Assembly: GCA_945897795.1 (NCBI GenBank)
Contig: CAMDFT010000019.1
Location: 1 to 42,319, forward strand
Direction: 5' to 3'
DNA length: 42,319 nt
Origin: Limnohabitans sp. Rim8
Lineage (GTDB): Bacteria; Pseudomonadota; Gammaproteobacteria; Burkholderiales; Burkholderiaceae_C
The notes below the pieces were generated by a model. The model was not told the origin of the DNA. It ran no database searches and saw nothing but the letters and a program-made list of their open reading frames with translations. Below, in pieces: positions 1-8,293 of this stretch. Position numbers and translations under genes: made by a program. The first letter of the stretch is position 1. Each line of letters opens with the position of its first letter.

Positions 1-495
1 GGGCTGCAAAGCCCGCTGTACGTGCCCGAAACCATCACCGGCATGGAGTTGCTGGACAACTTCAGGTTGTCCGATGTGCACATGGCGTTTGTGATCGACG
101 AGTACGGCGAGGTGCAGGGCATCATCACGCTGCAAGATTTGATCGAGGCGATCACGGGTGAGTTCCAGCCGCGTGACCCCGAAACTTCTTGGGCGGTGCA
201 GCGCGAGGACGGCAGCTGGCTGCTGGACGGCCACATTCCGGTGCCTGAACTCAAGGACCGCCTGAACCTGGACACCGTGCCCGAAGAGGAGCGTGGCCGC
301 TACCACACCCTCAGCGGCATGATCATGCTGCTGACCGGCACCTTGCCCAAGGTGGCCGACGCGGTGGAGTGGGAAGGCTGGAAGCTGGAGATTGTGGACA
401 TGGACGGCCGGGCCATCGACAAAGTGCTGGCCATGCGCCTGCCGCCTGTTGACCCTGAGGTCGAGTCCGAAGGGATACTGTTGCTGGGCAGCTGA
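1..495 (+). CDS. CorC/HlyC-type CBS-domain protein, 3' end (partial)
   Basis: The reading frame is open from the first base, so the 5' end of the gene lies outside the window. The visible part of about 164 residues contains the end of a CBS-pair domain (segment around FVIDEYGEVQGIITLQDL) followed by a CorC_HlyC transporter-associated domain (GRYHTLSGMIM and the DGRAIDKV region). This arrangement is the C-terminus of the hemolysin/CorC/YtfL family. Family members are inner-membrane proteins with an N-terminal CNNM/DUF21 membrane domain or, in CorC proper, soluble proteins linked to Mg2+/Co2+ efflux. Which subtype this is cannot be decided without the missing N-terminus. A strong hairpin terminator follows 22 bases after the stop. 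Confidence is high for the family and low for the substrate. Confidence 0.85.
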   Translation, partial: GLQSPLYVPETITGMELLDNFRLSDVHMAFVIDEYGEVQGIITLQDLIEAITGEFQPRDPETSWAVQREDGSWLLDGHIPVPELKDRLNLDTVPEEERGRYHTLSGMIMLLTGTLPKVADAVEWEGWKLEIVDMDGRAIDKVLAMRLPPVDPEVESEGILLLGS

Positions 496-510
496 TCTGC
501 CTGCAGGCAC

Positions 511-543
511 AAAAAAAGCACCCGTTGAGGGTGCTTTTTTTTT
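511..543. terminator. Bidirectional rho-independent terminator
   Basis: A 7-bp perfect stem AGCACCC/GGGTGCT (517-523 and 529-535) with a GTTGA loop is flanked by an A-run on the left and a T-run on the right. It can therefore end transcription of the CorC-type gene on the plus strand and of the convergent suhB-like gene on the minus strand. Confidence 0.9.
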
Positions 544-580
544 GAGCTGAACACGCTCGTTTGGGGCGTCAGTCGCCTTC

Positions 581-1567
581 TTAAAACGGTGCGTCTTTGC
601 GCTCGTTGCTGGCCGCTTCGGTGCCTTCACCGGTGGCGTTGTCGGAGGCTCTTTCTGCAGCGCTGCCTTCGGCTTCGGCATCCGGGTTGTGCGTGTCGCC
701 AGTGCGTTCGCGGCTCAGGGCGTCCACGGCGGTGCGCACGTTGGCCTTGTCGCCCGCGCTGGCAAATTTGCTGTACTTGCCCAAGATGCTGACCAGCTGG
801 CCATAAATGCGGGGCGCACCGGCCAAGCATTCTTTTTGCTCCAAAAAGTCGGCTTCGCCCGTGAAGTTGCCAATCAGGCCACCGGCTTCGGTGACGAGTA
901 AAGAGCCCGCAGCCACGTCCCAAGGGGACAGGCCGGTTTCAAAGAAACCATCGGTAAAGCCTGCAGCCACATAGGCCAGATCCAGCGCCGCAGCGCCCGG
1001 GCGGCGCAGTCCGGCGGTGCGTTGCATCACGTCGCCCATCATGCGCAGGTACTGGTTGAAGTTGTCGCCCTTGCGGAAAGGGAAGCCGGTTGAAATGATG
1101 CACTCTTCCATCCGGATGCGCTTGCTCACGCGCAGGCGGCGGTCGTTCATGAACGCGCCACGGCCTTTGGTGGCGGTGAACAGGTCGTTGCGGGTGGGGT
1201 CGTAAATGACGGCTTGCTCAATCTTGCCGCGCACTTGCAGGGCAATGCTCACGCAATAAACAGGAAAGCCGTGGATGAAGTTGGTTGTGCCGTCCAGGGG
1301 GTCGATGATCCAGATGTGGTCAGCCAGCGGGTTGCCGAATTCGCGGCCGGACTCTTCGGCCAGGATGCCGTGGTCAGGGTAGGCGGTCAGCAGGGTCTCG
1401 ATGATGATTTTTTCGCTGGCGTGGTCGACTTCGGTGACAAAGTCATTGACCTGCTTTTGCGAGATGCGAACCGCTTCAACGTCGAGCGCGGCACGGTTGA
1501 TGATGGCGCCAGCGGCGCGCGCAGCCTTGATGGCCACGTTGAGCATGGGGTGGAGATTGGACGACAT
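581..1567 (-). CDS. suhB: Inositol-monophosphatase family protein (SuhB type)
   Basis: Member of the Mg2+-dependent, Li+-sensitive inositol monophosphatase superfamily. The metal-binding motifs are present: EES at residues 71-73, DPLDGTTN at 89-96 and the downstream SPWDVAAG motif with Asp217. In bacteria SuhB hydrolyses inositol-1-phosphate and, in E. coli, also joins NusA/NusG in rRNA antitermination; whether the second role applies here is not visible. I chose the ATG at 1567 ([10 protein letters not shown]) because homology begins there; the in-frame ATG at 1600 would add an unconserved 11 residues. At 328 residues it is longer than the usual 265-270. The extra C-terminal 55-60 residues are acidic and Ala/Glu/Arg-rich low complexity. 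Single-gene unit, convergent with the preceding CorC-type gene. Confidence 0.9.
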   Translation of the reverse strand: MSSNLHPMLNVAIKAARAAGAIINRAALDVEAVRISQKQVNDFVTEVDHASEKIIIETLLTAYPDHGILAEESGREFGNPLADHIWIIDPLDGTTNFIHGFPVYCVSIALQVRGKIEQAVIYDPTRNDLFTATKGRGAFMNDRRLRVSKRIRMEECIISTGFPFRKGDNFNQYLRMMGDVMQRTAGLRRPGAAALDLAYVAAGFTDGFFETGLSPWDVAAGSLLVTEAGGLIGNFTGEADFLEQKECLAGAPRIYGQLVSILGKYSKFASAGDKANVRTAVDALSRERTGDTHNPDAEAEGSAAERASDNATGEGTEAASNERKDAPF

Positions 1568-1716
1568 GAATTGTGTGAAGAACTGAACTGGCCCACGCAC
1601 GATCGCGGCGGCGAAGGGCGGATTTTCTCACGAAAAGTGGGGACATTCGCCATTTGGGCGTCCTGAGCCGGGTGTGCATGCCCATGGCCGGGCGTGGGAG
1701 CGTGGACAATTAGGGC

Positions 1717-2448
1717 ATGCAAACGCGATTCATCTTGATAGAAACCAGCCATGCGGGCAATGTGGGCGCTGCCGCCCGGGCCCTGAAAGTCATGGGTTTT
1801 GACGACTTGGTTCTGGTGGCCCCGCGCTGGCCCAATGTGCTGCGCAAAGAAGAAACCATCCAGCGCGCCAGTGGGGCCAATGATGTGTTGGCCAAGGCTC
1901 GGGTGGTCGATACGCTCGACGAAGCCTTGGAGGGCGTGACCCATTTGTGCGCCACCGCCATGACGCCGCGTGACTTTGGCCCGCCCACCCGTTCGCCGCG
2001 TGAACACTTTGCCGAGTTGACCCGGCCCGGTGCGCCCGAGCAGAGCGTGGCTTTTTTGTTTGGCTGCGAGCGCTTTGGCATGAAAAACGAGGACGTTTAC
2101 CGTTGCCATGTGGCGCTGTCGATCCCGACGAATCCGCAATTCGGCTCGCTCAATTTAGGCTCGGCCATTCAGGTGTTGGCCTACGACTGGCGCGTGGCTT
2201 TGGGCGGTTTTCCGGTGCAAGACGCTGTCGCGCCCGCTCACAAAGCCGATGCCCAGCAAGTGGCCGGCATGCTGACCCATTGGGAACAAGCGTTGACCGA
2301 CATCGGCTTTTTGGACCCGGCGGCACCTAAAAAGCTCATGCCACGCTTGAACCAGTTGTTCAACCGGGCCGACCTGAGCCCAGAAGAAATCCACATCCTG
2401 CGTGGGGTGGCCAAGGCCATGATCCAAAACGCCAGCGTCAAGCGATAG
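1717..2448 (+). CDS. trmJ: tRNA (cytidine/uridine-2'-O-)-methyltransferase TrmJ
   Basis: SPOUT-class RNA methyltransferase of 243 residues. The N-terminal [22 protein letters not shown] segment (given here only as its start at residue 6) and the C-terminal knot motifs LFGCERFGM and [22 protein letters not shown] are typical of TrmJ (YfhQ), which 2'-O-methylates position 32 of several tRNAs using SAM. The rest of the C-terminal extension (residues about 170-243) matches the TrmJ layout. It starts at the ATG at 1717. cysE begins 11 bases after its stop, so the two are probably cotranscribed; in many proteobacteria these two genes are neighbours near suhB, and the suhB-trmJ-cysE order here agrees with that. 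Confidence 0.9.
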   Translation: MQTRFILIETSHAGNVGAAARALKVMGFDDLVLVAPRWPNVLRKEETIQRASGANDVLAKARVVDTLDEALEGVTHLCATAMTPRDFGPPTRSPREHFAELTRPGAPEQSVAFLFGCERFGMKNEDVYRCHVALSIPTNPQFGSLNLGSAIQVLAYDWRVALGGFPVQDAVAPAHKADAQQVAGMLTHWEQALTDIGFLDPAAPKKLMPRLNQLFNRADLSPEEIHILRGVAKAMIQNASVKR

Positions 2449-2459
2449 ACTCAAAGCCT

Positions 2460-3227
2460 ATGTTTTCTCGCCTTCGCTCCGACATCCAATGCATCCTTGA
2501 CCGGGACCCCGCCGCCCGCACTTCTTGGGAAGTGCTGACCTGTTACCCGGGCCTGCACGCTTTGGTGCTGCACCGCCGTGCGCACTGGTGCTGGAGCCAT
2601 GGCTTCAAGTGGCTGGGGCGCTTCATCTCGCATGTGTCGCGCTGGCTTACGGGCATCGAAATCCACCCCGGTGCGCAGATTGGCGAGCGGGTGTTTTTTG
2701 ACCATGGCATGGGCATCGTGATCGGCGAGACGGCCCAAATTGGCGAGGGGTGCACCATTTACCACGGCGTCACTTTGGGCGGCACCTCTTTGTACAAAGG
2801 GGCCAAGCGCCACCCCACGCTGGGCCGTGATGTGGTGATCGGCGCGGGGGCCAAGGTGCTGGGTGGTTTTGAGGTGGGCGATGGGGCCAAGGTGGGCTCG
2901 AACGCGGTGGTGACCAAGCCGGTGCCGGCCGGGGCCACGGCGGTGGGCAACCCAGCGCGCATCATCCAGGCCGAGCAAGATGCCAAGCGCGAAGAAGTGG
3001 CCTCCAAAATGGGTTTTTCGGCCTATGGCGTGACCCAAAACGACGACCCGCTGAGCCAGGCCTTGCGCGGTTTGATCGACAACGCCGCAGGCCAGGAGCA
3101 TCAAATCGCCATGATCTGGCAAGCCTTGGAGCAGCTGTGTGCGCAGCAGCAAGTGACCATGCCCGGCGATGCCGCCAAACGAGAGACCTTCGAGGCCGAC
3201 AAATTCAACGAGTTGGTGGGCAAGTAA
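2460..3227 (+). CDS. cysE: Serine O-acetyltransferase
   Basis: CysE transfers acetyl from acetyl-CoA to L-serine, the first committed step of cysteine synthesis. The 255-residue protein has the N-terminal helical SATase domain (residues about 1-75) followed by a left-handed beta-helix made of hexapeptide repeats ([20 protein letters not shown] through [22 protein letters not shown], spread over about residues 65-165). The catalytic His of the HGVTLGG motif is present. The C-terminal tail of about 85 residues is longer than in the short plant-type SATs and lacks the obvious Ile terminus used for the CysK complex in enterobacteria. It lies 11 bases downstream of trmJ and is presumably in the same transcript. 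Confidence 0.93.
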   Translation: MFSRLRSDIQCILDRDPAARTSWEVLTCYPGLHALVLHRRAHWCWSHGFKWLGRFISHVSRWLTGIEIHPGAQIGERVFFDHGMGIVIGETAQIGEGCTIYHGVTLGGTSLYKGAKRHPTLGRDVVIGAGAKVLGGFEVGDGAKVGSNAVVTKPVPAGATAVGNPARIIQAEQDAKREEVASKMGFSAYGVTQNDDPLSQALRGLIDNAAGQEHQIAMIWQALEQLCAQQQVTMPGDAAKRETFEADKFNELVGK

Positions 3228-3268
3228 TCCCATTGCGCAATGACCACATCGGTCATTTTGGGCAGTCT

Positions 3269-3407
3269 TGTAGGTCGGTGCCTTCAGGTCCGACATTAAC
3301 GGTGGTGAGGCGTTGCCTTTTGAAAATGTCGCTTCGCGAAGTGATGGCTGTCGGACCGTAAAGGCCCGACCTACGGGGGATGGCTGTCGGAACGTAAATG
3401 CCCGACC
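3269..3407. repeat. REP-like intergenic repeat cluster (three half-units)
   Basis: Three related 23-27 bp units occupy the cysE-dnaG intergenic space: 3269-3295 (inverted), 3349-3374 and 3385-3407. The two direct copies share the core TGTCGGA.CGTAAA.GCCCGACC and are both preceded by GATGGC. The first unit is their near reverse complement, so the cluster can fold into a long imperfect hairpin and each unit is itself palindromic (GTCGG...CCGAC). The element separates two convergent genes and could act as a bidirectional transcription end. It resembles bacterial REP/BIME elements; I cannot name the family. Confidence 0.7.
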
Positions 3408-3416
3408 GGGAAAATT

Positions 3417-5483
3417 TCAGGGCGCTGCCTGCAGCGCTGCAGCTGCGGTCATCAGCGCTTTGCGGCGTTCGTGGAGGCTGCGCCAGCGTTGCTGGGCTTC
3501 GGGGTCTTGCCCGGTGCTGGCCTCAGTGAGGGCTTCGGTTTCGAGCTGCTTGAGGCGGTCGATCATCAGCATGGTGAGCAAGCGGCGCAGTTCCTGGCGG
3601 GCTTCTTGCGGGTCGGGTGGGGTGGCGTCTTCGCTGCCGGCCACGGCATTCAGGTTGTCTTGCGCCATCCAGCGGGTGGCGTCGCCTGCAAAGGGCTGAT
3701 CTTGCATGTGCTCGCGCAAGGCGGACCAGCCCACAGCCCCTTGTTCGTGAAACTGTGATTCGAGCCAAGCAAACAGCGGGCCGTGCGGCGCAGGCAGGTC
3801 GCACAACATGGCGTGGTCTTCGCCCGCCAACGATTCCCACAGCGCCATGTTGCCCAGCAGCAGGCGGGCCGCGTGGTCGGCTCGGCTGGCGGGTACGGTG
3901 CGCGGGCCGGTATAGGCCGGAGGCTGTTCACGTTTGTACTTGCTGTTGCCCAATTTGCTGCCCGGCGTCCAGTTGGGATTTTTGTTTTTCCAGTGGCTGT
4001 TGCCGTTGGACGGCACGAAAGTCTGGGCACCCGGCCAGGCCTGTGGCTCGCCGTAGTTGGGCTCGAAGTTGGGGTATTCGTCATGCCCTGCACTGGCGGC
4101 CTGGCTGGAGGCCGCGTTGGCGGACTGCATGGAGGGGCCAGGGGCAGGGGCTTGGCTGCGTGGTGCAAAGCGCTGGTCACTGGCCGCTTGCTGGCCCCAC
4201 AGTTTTTCAAGGCCTGCAGTCTCCAGCTGAATCAGTTGTGCCAACTCCGACAGCAGTTGTTGCTTGAGTGCGCCGTCGGGCAGCAGTTGCCACAGCGGGC
4301 GCGCTTGGCTGGACAGACGCGCGCGGCCCTCGGCGCTTTGCAAGTCGCAGTCGACGCTGGCCGCGTCGATCAAAAAGCGCGACAGCGGCATGGCCTGCTT
4401 GATCTGCTCGGCAAAGGCTTCTTGGCCGAATTCGCGCACATAGCTGTCCGGGTCGTGCTCGGCCGGTAAAAACAAGAACTTGATGCTGCGCACATCGGTG
4501 GCGTAGGGCAGGGCACCGTCCAGCGCCTTGCGGGCGGCGCGGCGGCCTGCGCCGTCGCCGTCAAAGCTGAAGACCACCGCGTCGGTGAAGCGAAACAGCT
4601 TTTGCACATGGTCGGGTGTGCAGGCTGTGCCCAGCGTGGCCACGGCGTTGGCAAAGCCCAGCTGGGCCAGCGCCACCACGTCCATGTAGCCTTCGGTGAC
4701 CAGCACGTAGCCTGCGCTGTGCAGGGCTTCGCGGGCTTCGTACAGGCCATACAGCTCGCGGCCTTTGTGGAACACCGGCGTTTCGGGCGAGTTGAGGTAT
4801 TTGGGTGTGCCGCTGCCAATCACCCGACCGCCAAAGCCGATGCACTCGCCCTTGATGTTGCGGATCGGGAACATGATGCGGTCGCGAAAACGGTCGTAGC
4901 GTTTGTCGTCTTCTTCGTTCACGATCACCAGGCCCGACTCGGCCAAGAGCGGGTCGTTGTATTTGGGGAAGATGCTGGCCAAACTGCGCCAGCCCTCGGG
5001 CGCGTAGCCCAGGCCAAAGCGCTTGGCAATTTGGCCCGACAGGCCGCGGCCTTTCAGGTATTCCACCGCGTGGGGTGTGATGCGCAACTGCTCGCGGTAA
5101 GCGTCTCCGGCTTTTTCCAGCACATCGCTCAGGCTGTCTTGCTTGGCTTTTTGGGCCGCCGCTTTGGCGCGGTCTTCGGGTGACTGCTGCTCTTCGGGCA
5201 CCACCATGCCGGTTTGCTGGGCCAGGTCTTTCACCGCTTCGATGAAGGTCATGCCCGCGTGCTCCATCAGAAAGCCGATGGCATTGCCGTTTTTGCCGCA
5301 GCCAAAGCAATGAAAAAACTGCTTGGTGGGGCTGACGCTGAAGCTGGGGGATTTCTCGCCATGAAAAGGGCACAGGCCCATGAAGTTGGCGCCGCCTTTC
5401 TTGAGCTGCACGTACTTGCCCACGATGTCGACCACGTCGACGCGGGACAGCAACTCCTGGATGAAAGACTGGGGGATGGCCAT
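3417..5483 (-). CDS. dnaG: DNA primase
   Basis: DnaG synthesises RNA primers for replication at the fork together with DnaB. The 688-residue protein has the N-terminal CHC2 zinc-binding domain (Cys38, His41, Cys59, Cys62), the catalytic core, and a TOPRIM domain with the EGYMD motif and the downstream DGDGAGRRAA acidic motif. A long Gln/Pro/Ala/Asn-rich linker (about residues 425-535) leads to the C-terminal DnaB-interacting domain. The linker makes it longer than the E. coli enzyme (581 residues). The start at 5483 (MAIPQSFIQELLSRVDVVDIV) matches the family N-terminus. It is divergent from the acyl-CoA ligase. The usual rpsU and rpoD partners of the macromolecular-synthesis operon are not adjacent on either side. 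Confidence 0.97.
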   Translation of the reverse strand: MAIPQSFIQELLSRVDVVDIVGKYVQLKKGGANFMGLCPFHGEKSPSFSVSPTKQFFHCFGCGKNGNAIGFLMEHAGMTFIEAVKDLAQQTGMVVPEEQQSPEDRAKAAAQKAKQDSLSDVLEKAGDAYREQLRITPHAVEYLKGRGLSGQIAKRFGLGYAPEGWRSLASIFPKYNDPLLAESGLVIVNEEDDKRYDRFRDRIMFPIRNIKGECIGFGGRVIGSGTPKYLNSPETPVFHKGRELYGLYEAREALHSAGYVLVTEGYMDVVALAQLGFANAVATLGTACTPDHVQKLFRFTDAVVFSFDGDGAGRRAARKALDGALPYATDVRSIKFLFLPAEHDPDSYVREFGQEAFAEQIKQAMPLSRFLIDAASVDCDLQSAEGRARLSSQARPLWQLLPDGALKQQLLSELAQLIQLETAGLEKLWGQQAASDQRFAPRSQAPAPGPSMQSANAASSQAASAGHDEYPNFEPNYGEPQAWPGAQTFVPSNGNSHWKNKNPNWTPGSKLGNSKYKREQPPAYTGPRTVPASRADHAARLLLGNMALWESLAGEDHAMLCDLPAPHGPLFAWLESQFHEQGAVGWSALREHMQDQPFAGDATRWMAQDNLNAVAGSEDATPPDPQEARQELRRLLTMLMIDRLKQLETEALTEASTGQDPEAQQRWRSLHERRKALMTAAAALQAAP

Positions 5484-5617
5484 GGGGTTATTTTCACCGA
5501 TGTGGGCCAGCGATCGGGCAGGCCGGGTGAAGTGTTTCGGGGCAAACCAGCATGGATTTGTGCGCCAGCTCAGGCAAACTGTGCACCATTGGACTTAGAG
5601 CCGAAAGGAATGCCCTC

Positions 5618-7276
5618 ATGAACGAAACCAAAGTCAGCATATTTGACCAGGACTTGCCCCAAACCCCGGCCAACCACGCAGCCATCTCCCCGCTGAGCTT
5701 CATTGAGCGCACGGCCGAGGTGTACCCCCATCGCCTGGCCATCGTGCACGGCGATTTGCGCCAGGATTGGGCCACCACCTACCGCCGCTGCCGCCAGCTG
5801 GCCAGTGCGCTGGCGCAGGCGGGCATTGGCAAGAACGACACGGTGGCCGTGATGCTGCCCAACACGCCGCCCATGGTCGAGGCGCACTTTGGCATTCCCA
5901 TGGCGGGGGCTGTCCTCAATGCGATCAACACCCGACTCGATCCGGAGACCGTGGCCTTCATGCTGGACCACGGCGAGGCCAAGGCCGTGATCGTGGACCC
6001 GGAATTTGCGGGGGTGATGAAAAAAGCGCTGGCGCTGCGCCAGACCACGCGGCCTTTGCTGGTGATTGACGTGGAGGACGTGCTGTACACCGGCCCCACC
6101 GAAAAGCTCGGCGAGCTGACTTACGAGGCCTTTGTGGCCCGTGGCGACGCCGACTTTTCCTGGAGTTTGCCCGCCAACGAGTGGGACGCGATTGCGCTGA
6201 ACTACACCAGCGGCACCACCGGCAACCCCAAGGGCGTGGTCTACCACCACCGGGGCGCGGCCACCAATGCGATCTCCAACATTCTCGAATGGGACATGCC
6301 CAAACATGCGGCCTATTTGTGGACACTGCCCATGTTCCATTGCAACGGCTGGTGCTTTCCCTGGACAGTGGCGGCGCGTGCGGGCGTGAACGTGTGTTTG
6401 CGCAAGGTCGATGCCCAGGCCATGTTCGATGCCATGCGCGACCAGGGTGTCACGCATTACTGCGGCGCGCCCATCGTGCACGGCCTGCTGGTGAACGCCC
6501 CGGCCGCCATGAAGGCGGGCGTGCCCGCCGGCATCAAGGCCATGGTGGCGGGCGCTGCGCCACCTGCATCGATGATCGAAGGCATGGAGCAAATGGGTTT
6601 TGACTTGACCCATGTGTACGGCTTGACCGAGGTGTATGGCCCCGCCACCGTGTGCCCCAAGCACCCCGAGTGGGACGCGCTCGACATTGGCGATCGGGCC
6701 CGACTGAATGCCCGCCAGGGCGTGCGCTACCACCTGCAGCGCGATGTTCGGGTGCTCAACCCCGAAACCATGCAGCCCGTGCCGCAAGACGGTGAGACCA
6801 TGGGCGAGATCATGTTCAAGGGCAACATCACCATGAAGGGGTATCTCAAGAACCCCAAAGCCACGCAAGAGGCTTTTGCAGGTGGGTGGTTCCACAGCGG
6901 CGACTTGGCGGTGCAGTACCCGGACGGCTACTTCAAGATCAAGGACCGCAGCAAAGACATCATCATCTCGGGCGGCGAAAACATCTCATCGATCGAGGTG
7001 GAGGACGTGCTGTATCGCCACCCCGCTGTGCTGGCGGCCGCAGTGGTGGCCAAGCCCGATGCGCGCTGGGGCGAGACGCCTTGCGCCTTTGTGGAGCTGA
7101 AGGCCGATGCCCAAGTCACAGCCGAGCAGATCGTGGCGCACTGCAAGCAGCACTTGGCGGGCTTCAAGGTGCCGCGTGCCGTGGTGTTTGGCGAATTGCC
7201 CAAGACCAGCACCGGCAAAATTCAGAAATTCGAGTTGCGCAAGCAGGCGGGCTCGGCGGCTGCAATCGACATTTGA
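5618..7276 (+). CDS. Acyl-CoA synthetase (AMP-forming, medium/long-chain fatty-acid type)
   Basis: ANL-superfamily enzyme that activates a carboxylic acid to acyl-AMP and then to acyl-CoA. Motifs: the AMP-binding P-loop YTSGTTGNPKG at residues 196-206, GLTEVYG, the hinge region GWFHSGDLA...DRSKDIIISGGENIS, and the catalytic C-terminal lysine in PKTSTGKIQK (Lys534). The sequence style is that of AlkK/FadD-like medium-chain acyl-CoA ligases, but the exact substrate is open. I prefer the ATG at 5618 (MNETKVSIF), preceded by a purine-rich ribosome site at 5602-5608, giving 552 residues; the open frame extends upstream to 5552 without a good start. It stands alone, divergent from dnaG. Confidence 0.9.
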   Translation: MNETKVSIFDQDLPQTPANHAAISPLSFIERTAEVYPHRLAIVHGDLRQDWATTYRRCRQLASALAQAGIGKNDTVAVMLPNTPPMVEAHFGIPMAGAVLNAINTRLDPETVAFMLDHGEAKAVIVDPEFAGVMKKALALRQTTRPLLVIDVEDVLYTGPTEKLGELTYEAFVARGDADFSWSLPANEWDAIALNYTSGTTGNPKGVVYHHRGAATNAISNILEWDMPKHAAYLWTLPMFHCNGWCFPWTVAARAGVNVCLRKVDAQAMFDAMRDQGVTHYCGAPIVHGLLVNAPAAMKAGVPAGIKAMVAGAAPPASMIEGMEQMGFDLTHVYGLTEVYGPATVCPKHPEWDALDIGDRARLNARQGVRYHLQRDVRVLNPETMQPVPQDGETMGEIMFKGNITMKGYLKNPKATQEAFAGGWFHSGDLAVQYPDGYFKIKDRSKDIIISGGENISSIEVEDVLYRHPAVLAAAVVAKPDARWGETPCAFVELKADAQVTAEQIVAHCKQHLAGFKVPRAVVFGELPKTSTGKIQKFELRKQAGSAAAIDI

Positions 7277-7333
7277 CGCACCCAGGGGCCAGGGATCGCA
7301 GAGGTTCTCTTTTTCGGAGCAGCCCAAATGACA

Positions 7334-7355
7334 AAGGCCACCTGGCGGTGGCCTT
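7334..7355. terminator. Hairpin between convergent genes, possible terminator
   Basis: A perfect 9-bp stem AAGGCCACC/GGTGGCCTT with a four-base loop lies between the acyl-CoA ligase and the convergent small Lys/Ala-rich gene. There is only a weak T-run on either side, so termination efficiency is uncertain. Confidence 0.5.
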
Positions 7356-7409
7356 GGCTTGAGGCCTGACGCGGGTCAGGGCCTCTGAAAGCGCTAGGCT
7401 GCAATGGGC

Positions 7410-7655
7410 TCAGGCCTTGCTCTTCTTTTTGGACTTCTTGGTTTTCTTGGCGGTTTTTTTGGCCGCTTTTTTCTTGGCTGGTGCTTCGGCTTTGGGGGTG
7501 ACAGCCGGGGCGGGTGCGGGAGTCACAGTCGGGTTGGCGGTCACGGCAGGGGCGGCCATTGGCGCAGGTGCTGGCGCCTGAGCCGGTGCAGCTGCCTGGG
7601 CCATGGCGGCGGTTGCCAGCAGGCTGGCCAAGAAGGTGGTGATGGACTTGATCAT
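7410..7655 (-). CDS. Small exported Ala/Pro/Lys-rich protein, unknown function
   Basis: An 81-residue protein starting at the ATG at 7655, preceded by an AAAGG ribosome site. Residues 1-20 (MIKSITTFLASLLATAAMAQ) look like a Sec signal peptide with cleavage after an AMA or AQA site. The mature part is an Ala/Pro/Val-rich stretch followed by a strongly basic C-terminus made of AKK/KKAAKK-type repeats ending KKKSKA. No domain is recognisable. Such proteins are common in Comamonadaceae and are annotated as hypothetical; the basic tail could bind polyanions at the cell surface or in the periplasm, but this is only a guess. The open frame extends upstream to 7907 but that part overlaps the NUDIX gene and looks non-coding. 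Confidence 0.65.
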   Translation of the reverse strand: MIKSITTFLASLLATAAMAQAAAPAQAPAPAPMAAPAVTANPTVTPAPAPAVTPKAEAPAKKKAAKKTAKKTKKSKKKSKA

Positions 7656-7740
7656 GCGAGGCCTTTGAAAATCAGGAAAAAATAATTCCTTTGCATTATG
7701 AAAGGCGAAGTTCTCTTTTTGAGAGAGGACATTCAAATTT

Positions 7741-8289
7741 TTATGCGATGTCGAAGGCGTGGGTGCTGAAGTGGCCTGCACGCCGGTCGGCAAAATAATG
7801 CTCCAGTGTTTCCTTGACGGTGCGAAAGGCCAATTCGTCCCAAGGGATTTCTTCTTCGGTGAACAAACGCGCTTCCATGGTTTCGTGGCCGGGGTCAAAC
7901 ACGTCACTGGTCAGGCGGGCGCGGTAATACAAATGCACCTGGCCCACACGGGCGACGCTCATCACGGTGAACAGGTCTTCCATGATGAATTGCGCACCCG
8001 CCTCTTCGGTGGTCTCGCGCGCTGCGCCTTCTGAGGTGGATTCGCCCAGCTCCATGAAGCCGGCTGGCAAGGTCCATTTGCCTTTGCGCGGCTCGATGTT
8101 GCGTTTGCACAGCAGCACTTGGTCGCCCCAGTGGGGCACGGTGCCCACCACGTTCAGGGGGTTTTCGTAGTGCACCGTGTGGCAGGCGGTGCAGATGGCG
8201 CGCAGCTTGGTGTCGCCGTCATCGGGCAAACGGTAGGCCACCGCTGCGCCGCATTGACGGCAATGGCGAATGGCTTCCCGTGTGTGCAT
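7741..8289 (-). CDS. NUDIX hydrolase with N-terminal zinc ribbon
   Basis: A 182-residue protein with a four-cysteine zinc ribbon (Cys10, Cys13, Cys33, Cys36) followed by a NUDIX fold. The NUDIX box starts at Gly77 (GFMELGES, then ARETTEEAGA up to residue 99) and has all catalytic Glu residues. The zinc-ribbon plus NUDIX arrangement is shared by NudC-like NADH pyrophosphatases and by a group of ADP-ribose/NAD-type pyrophosphatases; I cannot assign the substrate. The dctM gene ends 5 bases upstream of its start region (stop of the neighbouring minus-strand gene is at 8294), so it follows the TRAP genes as the distal gene of that transcript. Confidence 0.88.
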   Translation of the reverse strand: MHTREAIRHCRQCGAAVAYRLPDDGDTKLRAICTACHTVHYENPLNVVGTVPHWGDQVLLCKRNIEPRKGKWTLPAGFMELGESTSEGAARETTEEAGAQFIMEDLFTVMSVARVGQVHLYYRARLTSDVFDPGHETMEARLFTEEEIPWDELAFRTVKETLEHYFADRRAGHFSTHAFDIA

Positions 8290-8293
8290 GGTG

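Noticed and set aside
5570-6895. 441-codon minus-strand open frame opposite the acyl-CoA ligase
   Set aside because: It is the complementary frame of a gene with intact ANL motifs; composition (His/Gly/Val) is typical of antisense shadow frames.
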